This document shows positions 43,103 through 53,348 of a stretch of 64,000 bases of DNA, in pieces. Where the stretch lies: NCBI GenBank assembly GCA_022360095.1, contig JAKSDK010000527.1:1-64000 (forward strand), given 5' to 3'. Position 1 is the first letter of the stretch. Each line of letters opens with the position of its first letter. The notes below the pieces were generated by a model that was not told where the DNA came from, did no database searches, and worked only from the letters and a program-made list of their open reading frames with translations. This DNA comes from Phycisphaerales bacterium (GTDB lineage Bacteria; Planctomycetota; Phycisphaerae; UBA1845; UTPLA1). The translations under genes were made by a program, and so were the position numbers.

Positions 43103-44140
43103 TTATCCCGGCAGCGTCAAGACCATCCCAGGCTTAAGACGTTTGGGATCGTTGTTGACGACGGCACGGTTACGGTCATAAATCTCTCTCCACCGTGTGC
43201 TGCTGCCGAGCATTTGCTGGGCGATGCTGTAAAAGGTATCGCCTTTTCTCACACGATAGGCCTTTCGCCCTGCGGCAGTTCCACCGGCATGAGTGGCGGC
43301 CATTTGTCCGGTCCGATCAGGTCGCTTCGCCGGCGTGGCGGCTTTCGGCGCGGGCGGTGAGGGAATCACGAGGATATCGTCGATTTTCAAATACTTTGGG
43401 CTCCTGATATTCGGATTCGCCTTCAAAATGTGGTTGGCGAGCAGACTCGTTGAGTAATATTTGATGGAGATGTCAGAGAGCGTATCTCCTGAACCGACAC
43501 GATGTCGTTTCGGCCAGACCTCGGGAGGCCTGGCTGCCGGCCGGGTCGGAGCGGAACGCCGAGCCTGTGGGTTTTGCTGAGGTTTCTTGGCAGTGTTCGT
43601 GCCCGAAGCGGGCGCAGCGCTCTTTTTCTTGGCGATCGGTTTCTTTACGTTGGTTTTCACCGCTTGCTTCGGACTCGGCGTCTTCGAGGCGTTTCTCTTT
43701 GACAGATTGTTCTGGGTGGCATCGACCAGAGCCTGTGAGGCCCCGGATCGCAGAGTCGTCGGGCTTGACCGCTTCGGCTTCTGCGGCAGTCCTCTGGCGG
43801 GATTGCCCTTGGCGCGTTGCCTGGTTGGGGCCGAGGAGTTGAGCCGTGTACGGCGATGCGGCCTTTCCGCATTTCCGGCGGCGACGCGCTGGTTGAGCCC
43901 TTGCTTTCGGAGAGGCCTGGCCTTCGCGGCGGGTTTTGTTTTCCTGTCGCTCTTCTTGTCTTGAACCGAGGTTTTCTTCTTGTTGTCAAGGTTGATAGGA
44001 AGCTTAAACGGCTCCGACTTTTTGCCGCCCGCAATGAGCAGGTCTCCCTCGGTTCGATCACGGTTGAAAAAGAAATAGACGCTCGCCACCACCACGATCA
44101 GCAGACCCGTGGCGATCCCGATTCTGGTTTCCATACCCAT
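43103..44140 (-). CDS. LysM-domain membrane protein
   Basis: From ATG 44140, preceded by GGGAGGATATC, the protein has 345 residues: a membrane helix (RIGIATGLLIVVVASVYFFF, about 4-23), a long Lys/Ser/Ala-rich, positively charged linker (about 45-190), and two LysM domains at about 210-260 (HRVGSGDTLSDISIKYYSTS) and 290-345 (YRVRKGDTFYSIAQQML). LysM modules bind peptidoglycan. It follows secDF by 43 bases and may be co-transcribed. Confidence 0.88.
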   Translation of the reverse strand: MGMETRIGIATGLLIVVVASVYFFFNRDRTEGDLLIAGGKKSEPFKLPINLDNKKKTSVQDKKSDRKTKPAAKARPLRKQGLNQRVAAGNAERPHRRTRLNSSAPTRQRAKGNPARGLPQKPKRSSPTTLRSGASQALVDATQNNLSKRNASKTPSPKQAVKTNVKKPIAKKKSAAPASGTNTAKKPQQNPQARRSAPTRPAARPPEVWPKRHRVGSGDTLSDISIKYYSTSLLANHILKANPNIRSPKYLKIDDILVIPSPPAPKAATPAKRPDRTGQMAATHAGGTAAGRKAYRVRKGDTFYSIAQQMLGSSTRWREIYDRNRAVVNNDPKRLKPGMVLTLPG

Positions 44141-44182
44141 GATATCCTCCCTGACAATCACGGCGCGTTCGACAGAACTGGC

Positions 44183-47100
44183 TTAGGATGCCGCGGCCAT
44201 GGCCAGTTGTCGTCGGCGAAGCAGGAATTGGCTCGCAATGCCGATCGAACTATAGGTTCCAATCGTAAGTCCGATGAGCAGGACGTAACTGAAACCGTGG
44301 ATACCGCGTCCACCTAGGACGTACATGATAAGAACGCTAATCAACGAGGTCAACAAGGTCAAGACCGTTCTCGACAACGTCTGGCTGATCGAGTTGTTCA
44401 CCATCTCCGCGGTGACGTCGGTCTGTCGCCCACGGTTCTCGCGGATTCGGTCGAAAACGACAATGGTGTCGTTCACAGAGTATCCGATGACCGTCAGCAT
44501 CGCGGCCACCATGGCAAGGTCGATGCGGAACACCTCGTTGACCAGCAACAAGCTTCCAAGGGCGGGAACCTTCGTGGCCAGGTAATAGGTCAATGAGACC
44601 GCGCCTAAGGCGATCATGACGTCGTGAATCAAGGCGCTCACGGCCGCCAGCCCCCATCGGATATTTCCGAAACGGAACCAGACATAAGCGATGATCAGCA
44701 ACCAGCTCAGGGCCAGGGCGACGTAGGCCTGGATCTGAGCCTCGCCCGACACTTGATTGTCAAACTGGGTGATCTGACTCAACGATGTTTGCCGTTGCAG
44801 CGCGGCCAGCAACAAAGCCACTTCCGGCTCCGCCATATTCGCCTGCCAGATCGAGGACAAACCACCTTCTTCGTCTTCCAACGGATAGTTCTCATCGATC
44901 ACCGTCACCAGGACGCGATTGTATCGATCACTGCCCGGGGAAGCCGGTGTCAGGCCGAAGACCTTCGATTGACGCCAGCCATGCTCTTCAAAACCGGGCT
45001 GGAGCCGCATCTCCCTGAGTCGCTTCTGTAGGACCTCGACGCTTTGCGGCGGCACGATATCATCCAGGACCAAGGCGACTCCGCCCTGCCAGCCTTGCAA
45101 GCTCACGGCGGCAGCTTCCCGATCCGTCAGCTCAAAGCCCAGTGCCTTCGTATCCTCACTCCGAATCGGAAAGTAGCCGACGTCACCCAGTTCCCGGTTT
45201 CTCCGAAGCTTGAAGCTCAGGGCCGGTTGGATGTCGATATCGTCTTCCATGGTCTCCATAATGGCATCCACGACAATTTCCTTCACGGCTTCACGAGTCA
45301 CGATGGAGAATGAGCGGCCCTCCTCTCCGCCGGACTCGAACCCGGAAATGGCTTGAACGTTTGCACTGCGGATCGATTCTGCCGCTCGCTTAAGCCGTTG
45401 GGCCAACTCTGTCCTGGCCTGGTCCGGATCGAATGCGATCGGCTCCTCGCCCTCTTCAGGGTCCCTGATCTGAATGGTCACCGAATTTGAAGAGGGGTCG
45501 TCATATTGGATCGGTCTGACCTGACTTAGTTGATTATTGAGCACGACTTTCAAAACGGGTTCCAATCGGGCCGCCGGGACACCGGGGGTTTCGATCGTAT
45601 AAAAACCGTCCGACCCGGTGATCTTGGCGCCCTCGATCGCTTCACCGTAGCCCTCGAGACTTTCGCCTGATTTTTCGAGACGCTCCCCGATTTTCGTCTG
45701 GTCCAGTGAACCGGCTTCCTTCAGATCGATTTGTGCGCTGGTGCCACCGAGAAACTCGATGTCATACAGATTGTTCCGATCGAGCGAAGCGAAAGCCGCC
45801 AGACTCGCCACGACAAAAACGGCGGAGACGCCAAAGAACACGTACCGCTTGCCCACCCAATCCACACGAGGGACTCCGATCAGCCGCATCATGGGAACCG
45901 ATTTCCGGCCGTGGTGAATGGACCGCGCGAGCACCATGAGAATCAGCAACCCTACGATTGCCGGACCGATCTGCATGATGGATTTGCCGAATGAAATCGA
46001 AACGGCGGTGTCATGGTTTGCAGGATCAATCAGTGCGTACCCCGATCCGAACAGCGCAGCGCCGAACGCGGTAATCCCCAGCGCGACGAAGACGGGATAA
46101 CGCATGATTTCCCTTGGCACTGAAATCATGGCCATCAGTTCGAAGAACATCCGAGTCACGAAGTATGCGGTAAAGATATTGACGAACACACCGATGCCGA
46201 GTGTAAGACCGAAGCCCTTGACTTCTTCGCTGCCGACCATGTACAGAATGACACACGTCAGGATTGTCGTCACGTTCGAGTCCAGGATCGCCCGGAAGGC
46301 GCGTTCGTAACCAAGTTTGATGGCCATTCGCATCGCCGTGCCGCGGCCGAGTTCCTCCCGAATGCGCTCGTTGATCAACACGTTGGCGTCCACGGCCATA
46401 CCGATCGCCAACACGAGGCCGGCGATACCGGGGAGCGTCAACGTTGCGCCTAAGGCCGACATCGTCGCCCCGATCAGAAGAATGTTCATTCCTACGGCGA
46501 TGACCGCAATTCCCCCCGCGTAGAAGTAATAGATGATCATGAAAATCGCAACGAACGTGGCTCCCCAGATCGCCGCTCTCAGACCGGCGTCACGATTGGC
46601 CTGCCCCAGGCTCGGACCGATTGAACGAACGCTGATCGGCGGATCCTTAAGCTTCTTGGGCAGGCTGCCGGCGTTCAGTTTCTTGACCATGTCGTTCACC
46701 TCCTGCTGGGTGAACCGTCCACGAATAACGCCGCGATCATAGATGACCCCGTCAATACGCGGGCTGGAAATCGCCTGATCGTCCAGAAAGATGCAAAGCG
46801 CCTGTCCCTTGTATCGGCGCGTCAAATCGCCGAATTTCTGCCCCCCTCTTTGATCCAGTTTGAATCCGACGGCGGGAAAGCCGCTACTGTCCTGATCCAG
46901 AAAAGCCGATTTGAGCGACCAGTCTCGTTCGCCTTGGCGATGGACCATGATGTAAGGTTCGCCAATATGAGCGAGAACATAGTATTTGTCCCCAAAGCTC
47001 TCGATGACGTGAAATAGAGAGTTCTTCTTTTCCTCGAAACTGGTTGCCAGGTCTTTCAAATTGGTAAAATCCAACGGATCCTCGATCTCAAACCATTGGT

Positions 47101-48325
47101 ATTCCTCTTCACCGGGCTCAGGCCTGGGACCCCGTTTGCGAAGCGACTCTCGATATTGAGCAAACTCAGGATTGGAAGGATCGTTCTGAGGCAGGATGCG
47201 GAATTCGAGTACACCGGCGCCTTTGAGCAGTCGTTGAAGATCGGCCGGATCTTCAAGACGGCCTTCGCCTTTACGACGCTTCTGGAGCTCGTCCGTAGAC
47301 TTGTCCAGCCCTTGGATCAGCTCCGACAGCCCGGGATGCTGCTCGGTCAATTCCTGGATTCCTTGCGTTCTCTTCTCATCCTTTTTCAATTCCAGCAGCG
47401 ATTGCAACTGACCAAGATCGATATTGGTCGCGATGACTTTGCCGATGGCTTCATCAAAAACCTCTTCGAGCCGGATCACCTCGTCCAGCGTCACGCCCTC
47501 GGCCGGTGAATCCGGATCGATATTGGCCGACATCACCGCCTTTATCGCGGCCTCAAAAGCACGCTTCCTGTCCATTTCAAACATGTCATCCGGCTGAAGG
47601 GTCGGCCCCTCGATGGGCTGCGTCTTGGCGATCTGGGCGGACTCGTAGTCCTCCCATGCCCCGGCGGCGGCCTCCAGCAGACCTTTGCGTTCGGAAATAC
47701 CGCCGATCAGCGGTTGAAAAGCCGCCTCGCGCTGGTCCACCGGCTTCTTGATCGCCTCGAGCACCACGTCCTCGCTCAAGTTATCTTTTTCGACTTCCGT
47801 TTTTCGAGCCTCATAGGTCTTGTTCATGGCCTCGAGTGCGTCATAGGCCTTGGCCGCCTCCTCCAGAAGCGGAAGTCGAGAATCAATCGAACCGGCGAGA
47901 TCAGCTAACGCCTGAGGTCGAGATGCGGCATCTTTCGAGACTGCAGCAAGGACATCGCTTCGGCGCAAAACGGTTGCTCGAAGCGACTCCTGCAGCGTCT
48001 CATACTCACCTCGTGCCCGGCGAACGTCTTCGCTCGGACGAGGCATCTGAATCTCCAATCGGTTGTGACCGACGGGGCGCCAAACCAGGTTGAACACTCC
48101 GTCCGGATCCACACGTTTGCGGAGGACTTTCATGACCTCTTTCGAGAGGTCCGCTCTGGCCTGACCTTCGAGGCCGGTGTCATCAATTTCGTAGAGGAGG
48201 CTGTATCCTCCGTAGAGATCGATGCCGAACTTCAGTTTTTCCTCGATGGGCCAGACACTGGCAAACGCAAGGGCCACCAGTCCGCCCACGATGACAATTT
48301 TCCACCACAGATCTCGTTCGTTCAT
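44183..48325 (-). CDS. secDF: SecD-SecF fusion, protein translocase auxiliary subunit
   Basis: SecDF pulls secreted proteins across the membrane using the proton gradient. The 1380-residue chain is a SecD followed by SecF. The SecD part has a first membrane span, the motif FGIDLYGG (33-40), and SecD spans at about 600-780. The SecF part starts near residue 840, with a second copy of the signature, IEFLGGTSAQIDL, and spans at about 1230-1370. Between about 110 and 370 is a large helical insertion (EYETLQESLRATVLRRSD and further heptad-like stretches) absent from Escherichia coli SecD. The whole is well above usual fused SecDF length, about 740-850, but similar sizes occur in planctomycetes as I recall. 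Confidence 0.95.
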   Translation of the reverse strand: MNERDLWWKIVIVGGLVALAFASVWPIEEKLKFGIDLYGGYSLLYEIDDTGLEGQARADLSKEVMKVLRKRVDPDGVFNLVWRPVGHNRLEIQMPRPSEDVRRARGEYETLQESLRATVLRRSDVLAAVSKDAASRPQALADLAGSIDSRLPLLEEAAKAYDALEAMNKTYEARKTEVEKDNLSEDVVLEAIKKPVDQREAAFQPLIGGISERKGLLEAAAGAWEDYESAQIAKTQPIEGPTLQPDDMFEMDRKRAFEAAIKAVMSANIDPDSPAEGVTLDEVIRLEEVFDEAIGKVIATNIDLGQLQSLLELKKDEKRTQGIQELTEQHPGLSELIQGLDKSTDELQKRRKGEGRLEDPADLQRLLKGAGVLEFRILPQNDPSNPEFAQYRESLRKRGPRPEPGEEEYQWFEIEDPLDFTNLKDLATSFEEKKNSLFHVIESFGDKYYVLAHIGEPYIMVHRQGERDWSLKSAFLDQDSSGFPAVGFKLDQRGGQKFGDLTRRYKGQALCIFLDDQAISSPRIDGVIYDRGVIRGRFTQQEVNDMVKKLNAGSLPKKLKDPPISVRSIGPSLGQANRDAGLRAAIWGATFVAIFMIIYYFYAGGIAVIAVGMNILLIGATMSALGATLTLPGIAGLVLAIGMAVDANVLINERIREELGRGTAMRMAIKLGYERAFRAILDSNVTTILTCVILYMVGSEEVKGFGLTLGIGVFVNIFTAYFVTRMFFELMAMISVPREIMRYPVFVALGITAFGAALFGSGYALIDPANHDTAVSISFGKSIMQIGPAIVGLLILMVLARSIHHGRKSVPMMRLIGVPRVDWVGKRYVFFGVSAVFVVASLAAFASLDRNNLYDIEFLGGTSAQIDLKEAGSLDQTKIGERLEKSGESLEGYGEAIEGAKITGSDGFYTIETPGVPAARLEPVLKVVLNNQLSQVRPIQYDDPSSNSVTIQIRDPEEGEEPIAFDPDQARTELAQRLKRAAESIRSANVQAISGFESGGEEGRSFSIVTREAVKEIVVDAIMETMEDDIDIQPALSFKLRRNRELGDVGYFPIRSEDTKALGFELTDREAAAVSLQGWQGGVALVLDDIVPPQSVEVLQKRLREMRLQPGFEEHGWRQSKVFGLTPASPGSDRYNRVLVTVIDENYPLEDEEGGLSSIWQANMAEPEVALLLAALQRQTSLSQITQFDNQVSGEAQIQAYVALALSWLLIIAYVWFRFGNIRWGLAAVSALIHDVMIALGAVSLTYYLATKVPALGSLLLVNEVFRIDLAMVAAMLTVIGYSVNDTIVVFDRIRENRGRQTDVTAEMVNNSISQTLSRTVLTLLTSLISVLIMYVLGGRGIHGFSYVLLIGLTIGTYSSIGIASQFLLRRRQLAMAAAS

Positions 48326-48471
48326 GACAAGTCCTATCCGTTATTGAAATGAGGGTCTTATGAACCCGGTTGTTGACACATCGAAAGATACAGAATGTAG
48401 AAATCAGGTGATCACTTGCGTGGTTTCGGAGACCGGCGCAAAACGCACGCAGTTCCCCGAAGAACCGACGG

Positions 48472-48891
48472 TCAGCAACCGGGAGGCGCGTGCGCGTGAT
48501 AGACGGATGTCTCAAGGGGACATGGAGCAACGATCGGATTGAACCGGCAAAGCCGGGAAACGTCGCGGCTCGAATAAACAGACACTCTGGCGCTGGCGAA
48601 AGCGTCAGGACCATTGGTCTTCTTGGCCTCCGTCGGTTTCGCGGCCGTAGGCGCCACGAAGGAGGACAAGGACGTTTGCTCTTCGACCGGCTCGGGACAG
48701 GATCGATCTCGCGAATCGTCCTGGTTCACAGGCTTGTCGCGTCCGCCGGCGTTTTTTTGCTCGGCCTTGTCTTGAGCGACACGGTCGCGACATTCCGCAT
48801 AAGCCGCCGAAGGGCTCGGTCCGCAGACAAGCGAAAGCAGCGCCGAAACCGGTAGAACGGCCGTGCAGAATTGCCTGATGGGTGAATACAT
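48472..48891 (-). CDS. Possible small secreted protein
   Basis: From ATG 48891 the 139-residue frame has a signal-peptide-like lead, MYSPIRQFCTAVLPVSALLS with an Ala-x-Ala site (SAAYAE), then a charged low-complexity chain (AECRDRVAQDKAEQKNAGGR) and a Cys at the end. No Shine-Dalgarno is visible. It may be a real short exported protein or a chance frame; the signal peptide is the only support. The rest of 48326-48992 holds nothing else. Confidence 0.35.
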   Translation of the reverse strand: MYSPIRQFCTAVLPVSALLSLVCGPSPSAAYAECRDRVAQDKAEQKNAGGRDKPVNQDDSRDRSCPEPVEEQTSLSSFVAPTAAKPTEAKKTNGPDAFASARVSVYSSRDVSRLCRFNPIVAPCPLETSVYHAHAPPGC

Positions 48892-48992
48892 GGGCGGCAC
48901 TATACCGCAGCGCCTGTGACTTTTCAACACGTTCGCCCCAAGGTCCGGCTACGTTATCATGGCCGAAACACCGGACTTACAAGGAGCGTCTC

Positions 48993-50408
48993 ATCAAACC
49001 GGAACCCACCGAACACGAGAAGCCCGCATACCCTGCACTCCGTCGAATCCTCGGCACAACGACGGTGATCTGCGTCGGCGTCGGCGGGGCCATCGGTTCC
49101 GGGATCTTTCGAACCCCAGGCGAGGTTGCCGCGCTGGTTCGATCGCCTTGGATTATCCTGCTCCTTTGGTTCGTGGCCGGCGGGATCACCCTCATGCAAA
49201 GCCTGGTCAACGCCGAACTCGCGACGCGATTTCCCAAAGCGGGCGGCGAATACCAATACCTTAAGGAGGCTTACGGCGACTTCGCGGCATTTTTCTTCGG
49301 CTGGGTCTGCACGATCTTCATCATCGGGGCCGGCGCCGGAACCATCGCCGCCGCGCTGGGTGATTTTGCCGTCGATCTATTTCGACTGGAAACAAAATGG
49401 GCGTCGCCGCTGGTCGGTTGTTGCGCGATCGCCGTCGTGACCACGATCAACGCGCTGGGCTTGCGCACCGGAGCCTTCACACAAAACCTCCTGACCTTCC
49501 TGAAGGCCGCCGCCCTGTTGGGGATTGCCATCGGCGCGTGGTACCTTAGCGAACGGCTGACGCCCGTCCCGGATACGGTGATGGTCGAGCCGCAAGAAGG
49601 CCATTGGCTGAAGATGTTCACCCTTGCCCTGTTGCCCGTATTCTGGTCCTACACCGGAGCAACCGATTCGATCCGGCTGGCCGAGGAAGTCAAGGATGTC
49701 AAACGGTCCTTGCCCCGGGCCCTGTTCGGCACGGTCGCCGTCTTGACGATTGTTTACGGCCTTTACAACTACACGTTGCTCTGCGCGCTCTCGCCCAGGG
49801 ACATGGCCCGCGAACCCAGTGTGCACACGCTCGCTTTTGCCCAACTTGACGGTTATCCGGTCGGCGAAATCATTCTGGTCGTCAGCATGCTGATCTGCCT
49901 CGGCTCGATTAGCGCCGTTTTTCTGGCGAATGTCCGAGTCACGTACGCCCTGGCCCGTGACGGGCTTACATTTCGTTTCTTGGCTGGAATGTCAAAACAC
50001 CAGGCGCCCATCGCGTCGTTTGTCCTGGTGGGGCTTATCGCCGCCTGTTTTGTGCTGAACCGATCCTTTGCGCAAATCCTTAAAATCTACTTTCTTGCCA
50101 GCGCCTTCCTGTTCGGCCTGACCTATCTGAGCCTGATCATCTTCCGGCTCCGCGACCGCCGTGAGGGCCGCCCGTTTCCTTCAAACGCCTACCGTGCGCC
50201 CGGCGGAGTTTTTCTGGTGATCTTTCTGATACTTTTCGAACTCGTCATCGCCGCCAGTCTCATCGCGGCAGACGTGCAAACATGGCGTGATCCGAGTGCG
50301 AAGAATACGTTCGACAGCTTCTTGACGCTTGCGTTTCTTGTCGCAATCGCCTTGCTTTATCAGTTGTGGAAACGTTTCTTTCCTCGGCTTGACTCAAGAA
50401 ACACATAA
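48993..50408 (+). CDS. APC-family amino acid permease
   Basis: About 471 residues with twelve membrane spans. The first span starts TTTVICVGVGGAIGSGIFRTP, the APC signature. Later parts include GGEYQYLKEAYGDFAAFFFGW and FWSYTGATDSIRLAEEVKDV. There is no in-frame ATG near the conserved start; AAGGAG at 48981-48986 is followed, six bases on, by an in-frame ATC at 48993, a rare but known initiation codon. The next upstream in-frame candidate is GTG 48882, which would overlap the reverse-strand frame. Substrate unknown. Confidence 0.88.
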   Translation: MKPEPTEHEKPAYPALRRILGTTTVICVGVGGAIGSGIFRTPGEVAALVRSPWIILLLWFVAGGITLMQSLVNAELATRFPKAGGEYQYLKEAYGDFAAFFFGWVCTIFIIGAGAGTIAAALGDFAVDLFRLETKWASPLVGCCAIAVVTTINALGLRTGAFTQNLLTFLKAAALLGIAIGAWYLSERLTPVPDTVMVEPQEGHWLKMFTLALLPVFWSYTGATDSIRLAEEVKDVKRSLPRALFGTVAVLTIVYGLYNYTLLCALSPRDMAREPSVHTLAFAQLDGYPVGEIILVVSMLICLGSISAVFLANVRVTYALARDGLTFRFLAGMSKHQAPIASFVLVGLIAACFVLNRSFAQILKIYFLASAFLFGLTYLSLIIFRLRDRREGRPFPSNAYRAPGGVFLVIFLILFELVIAASLIAADVQTWRDPSAKNTFDSFLTLAFLVAIALLYQLWKRFFPRLDSRNT

Positions 50409-50413
50409 CACAT

Positions 50414-50653
50414 CTATGCGGGCTTGCTGTGCGTCCCGTCGCACCAAGGCTGATTGCCAGTGCGGTGACACTGACAAACGGCCTTTTTGCCATCCGCTTC
50501 GACTTCGATGACGATCGGCGTGATGCCGGTGCCGTGCCGGGAGTGCGCCCCGTCACAGTACGGAAGATTCTCACTCAAACCGCATTGACAATACGCTTTC
50601 GTGCCCGCGGTTTCGTCGACCACGATCGGTTGTGTCCCATGCTTGGGTTCCAT
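50414..50653 (-). CDS. Double-CDGSH iron-sulfur domain protein
   Basis: From ATG 50653 (GGAG seven bases upstream) the protein has 79 residues. Two CDGSH motifs, each with three Cys and one His ligand of a [2Fe-2S] cluster, are CQCGLSENLPYCDGAH and CQCHRTGNQPWCDGTH. Double-CDGSH proteins of the mitoNEET/Miner class bind two clusters or act as one-domain monomers with two sites. Cytoplasmic; probably redox or Fe-S homeostasis. Confidence 0.92.
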   Translation of the reverse strand: MEPKHGTQPIVVDETAGTKAYCQCGLSENLPYCDGAHSRHGTGITPIVIEVEADGKKAVCQCHRTGNQPWCDGTHSKPA

Positions 50654-50760
50654 CATTATTCTCCATACAAGCAACTAACGTTCATGCGAATTACCGTCAT
50701 ACCTTGGGTATCGGTCCCATTGTCAGGAGCGGTATGCACCTAGACACGATATCAAGAAAA

Positions 50761-50795
50761 AACCTCGCGATCCGTGAGTGACGGATCGCGAGGTT
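50761..50795. terminator. AACCTCGCGATCCGT hairpin
   Basis: Perfect 15-base arms AACCTCGCGATCCGT / ACGGATCGCGAGGTT with a five-base loop and AAAAA/TTTGTAT flanks, between the CDGSH and lipoprotein genes. It can terminate the minus-strand lipoprotein transcript and is not part of the AAAGCCCCGG family. Confidence 0.75.
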
Positions 50796-50852
50796 TGTAT
50801 CAAATCTTGCTTTTGTTCCCGTTAATACGGAGTCGTGCGATGCCGCTCAAGC

Positions 50853-51053
50853 TTACACGCACTTGGCGCATTTGCAGCCTGCGGCACAGGAGGCCTTCTT
50901 TGCACAGCAGCCCGGCGCATCCGGGTTACCGCAGCACTTTCCCGACTCCTTGACGCCGTGGTCATGACCATGCTCACAACCCGCGAGTGCCACTGCAAAA
51001 CACGCTGCCATCAACACGGTAAATAGCTTTGGGAATAGTCTTCGCATCATCAT
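50853..51053 (-). CDS. Small Cys/His-rich lipoprotein
   Basis: The 66-residue protein has a lipoprotein signal ending LAGC (mature Cys26), then a metal-binding-looking segment: HGHDHG, CCGNPDAPGCCAKK and CAAGCKCAKC, ten Cys and three His in 40 residues. A periplasmic metal scavenger or buffer is likely; the metal cannot be predicted. AAAAAGGAT precedes the first of three ATG codons. Confidence 0.8.
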   Translation of the reverse strand: MMMRRLFPKLFTVLMAACFAVALAGCEHGHDHGVKESGKCCGNPDAPGCCAKKASCAAGCKCAKCV

Positions 51054-51145
51054 GATCCTTTTTGTTATAAGACGTACCTTTCAAACCAATTTCGGCAATG
51101 GAAGAAACGACCACGTCGTCGGGTCGAATCAGCAACCTATCCCAT

Positions 51146-51709
51146 TTATTCTATCTGATCCGCAATTTCTTGCATTTCAGTCGGCTCAGACTGAACCTTG
51201 TTGATTACGTTGACGTCCGGCGGCTCTCGCGTCACCGCGTCGGATCGCTTGGCGTCATGATCGTAACCCATCAATCCCTTGTCAAGACGGCCGTCGCTCT
51301 CCATCAGCGTGCCGGGCGGCGTCACGACGGCACTGATCGGCCAACATACGGTGTTCAAAAGCATTCTGCCCGGGCCATAACCCATGTGCAGGTAGTCGGC
51401 CCAATTCCAGGCGAATCGGTTGTCAATAGGATCACGATCCCCCTCTTCCGTACGGTCGTTGCCCTTGTCCTCAAACGGGTCTTCGAACCACAACGGCCAA
51501 TGAGTCACGGCGCCGTTCTCATAATAAACCGTTTCTTGCGTCCAATCCCGGCGCATTGAGGCGGCGTATTCCGTCCGATTCTGATAGCCCTCCGCGCTAG
51601 CGGTCATCATCTCCTCATCAATCGCCTCGCTGGAATCCTTCCACGGATTATTGAGATGGGCACACCCCGTGACCACGAATGAACTCAGCGCCAACCCGGC
51701 GACCATCAT
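51146..51709 (-). CDS. Lipoprotein of unknown function, downstream of guaB
   Basis: The 187-residue protein starts at ATG 51709, which clears the guaB stop at 51720; the ATG at 51748 would overlap it. The signal MMVAGLALSSFVVTGC has lipobox VTGC. The body is acidic with a motif PLWFEDPFEDKGND and WADYLHMGYGPGRMLLNTVC. I recognise no family, though lipoproteins of this kind recur in planctomycetes. Confidence 0.7.
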   Translation of the reverse strand: MMVAGLALSSFVVTGCAHLNNPWKDSSEAIDEEMMTASAEGYQNRTEYAASMRRDWTQETVYYENGAVTHWPLWFEDPFEDKGNDRTEEGDRDPIDNRFAWNWADYLHMGYGPGRMLLNTVCWPISAVVTPPGTLMESDGRLDKGLMGYDHDAKRSDAVTREPPDVNVINKVQSEPTEMQEIADQIE

Positions 51710-51719
51710 TTTTGGTCGC

Positions 51720-53216
51720 TCAAACTTCAACCGTATTTTCAACTGCATAGTTTGGAGCTTCCTCTGTAATCATCAAGTTATGCGGATGCGATTCTGACAT
51801 ACCGGCGCCGGAAACGCGCACGAACTTCGCGTCATGTCGCAACGCGTCGATGGTCGGTGTCCCGCAATATCCCATCCCCGCTCGCAGGCCTCCCACGAGC
51901 TGATAGACGAGTTCAGCCAGCCCGCCACGATACGCGACGCGCCCTTCGACACCTTCCGGCACGAGCTTGTCCCGGTCGCCTTCGTTCTTTTGACTGTATC
52001 GGTCACTGCTGCCCGAAACCATTGCCCCAAGCGAGCCCATCCCACGATATTCCTTGAAACGTCGGCCCTTCCAGAACACAACAGTTCCCGGTGATTCGTC
52101 CAGGCCGGCAAAAAGTGACCCGATCATCACTGAATTTGCACCCGCAGCAACGGCCTTGGTGATATCTCCCGAATAACGAACGCCGCCGTCGGCAATAATC
52201 GGAATCCCGGCAGATTCCGCGACCTCACTCACTTCAAAGATCGCCGTCACCTGCGGAATGCCGACACCGGAGACGACTCGCGTCGTGCAAATGGAGCCCG
52301 GCCCGATCCCGACTTTCAGGGCGTCCGCACCGGCCTCGATCAAGTCCCGGGCCGCCTCAGCCGTCGCGATGTTACCCGCAATCAGCTCGATGTCGTGATT
52401 CTTGCGGATTTCCCGCACCGTGTTCATCACGTTGTCGCTGTGCCCATGGGCTGAATCGACGGCAATCACGTCCACACCGGCCCGAATCAGGGCCTCCACG
52501 CGTTCAAGCTCAAACACGCCGACTGCCGCCCCCACGCGAAGACGTCCGCGCTCGTCGCGACAACTGCTGGGAAACTGCCGGTTCTTATCGATGTCCTTGA
52601 TGGTGATCAGCCCCACCAAACGCCGATCGCCCTCGACCAACAATAGCTTCTCGACCTTGTGCTTCTGCAAAATCTGCGCGGCTTCCTCCAGGGACGTGTT
52701 TGGAGAAGCCGTCACCAGGTTTTCCTGGGTCATGACCTCGCTCACGGGCAACGACTCGAACTCGCTCCGGTCGATGTCCGCATGGTCCATAAACTTCAGA
52801 TCTCGACGCGTCAAAATTCCGACCAAGCGGTCATTGTCCGTCGTGATCGGCACGCCGGAGATATTCTGGAGCCGCATCATCACGGCCGCCTGCCCCACTC
52901 TGTCGGTCGGCCTCAACGTGACCGGATCGCGGATGACGCCATGCGCGCTGCGCTTGACCTTTTCGACCTCGCGACATTGCTCTTCAACGGCCAGATTCTT
53001 GTGGATGATTCCAATTCCACCTTCCTGCGCGAGCGCGATCGCCAAACTCGACTCCGTCACCGTATCCATGGGCGCGGACAGAAGTGGAATGTTCAGAGAA
53101 ATGTTACGAGTCAGATGCGTTCGAACATCAGCGGTCTTCGGCACGATTGTGCTGTGCTGCGGAACGAGCAACACATCATCGAAGGTGATGCCCTCACCAA
53201 TGATTTTGGGATACAT
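51720..53216 (-). CDS. guaB: Inosine-5'-monophosphate dehydrogenase
   Basis: GuaB oxidises IMP to XMP, the committed step of GMP synthesis. From ATG 53216 (AGGACCTTCC upstream) it has 498 residues. It begins [20 protein letters not shown], has two CBS domains inserted near 110-225 ([18 protein letters not shown]), the catalytic loop [17 protein letters not shown] with the active-site Cys, and the flap [10 protein letters not shown]. All expected residues are present. It shares its end with the lipoprotein start, which suggests coupling. Confidence 0.97.
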   Translation of the reverse strand: MYPKIIGEGITFDDVLLVPQHSTIVPKTADVRTHLTRNISLNIPLLSAPMDTVTESSLAIALAQEGGIGIIHKNLAVEEQCREVEKVKRSAHGVIRDPVTLRPTDRVGQAAVMMRLQNISGVPITTDNDRLVGILTRRDLKFMDHADIDRSEFESLPVSEVMTQENLVTASPNTSLEEAAQILQKHKVEKLLLVEGDRRLVGLITIKDIDKNRQFPSSCRDERGRLRVGAAVGVFELERVEALIRAGVDVIAVDSAHGHSDNVMNTVREIRKNHDIELIAGNIATAEAARDLIEAGADALKVGIGPGSICTTRVVSGVGIPQVTAIFEVSEVAESAGIPIIADGGVRYSGDITKAVAAGANSVMIGSLFAGLDESPGTVVFWKGRRFKEYRGMGSLGAMVSGSSDRYSQKNEGDRDKLVPEGVEGRVAYRGGLAELVYQLVGGLRAGMGYCGTPTIDALRHDAKFVRVSGAGMSESHPHNLMITEEAPNYAVENTVEV

Positions 53217-53348
53217 GGAAGGTCCTGCCAGACGGCGTTGACTTTCCACAATTCTATCATGTCTGAACAGGTCCGCAAGCGCTTTGTCGGGCGGATACGA
53301 ATTCTGCCGCGTCACCGGCCCCTCAGCCTACGCGGGCACAAGGCGAGA

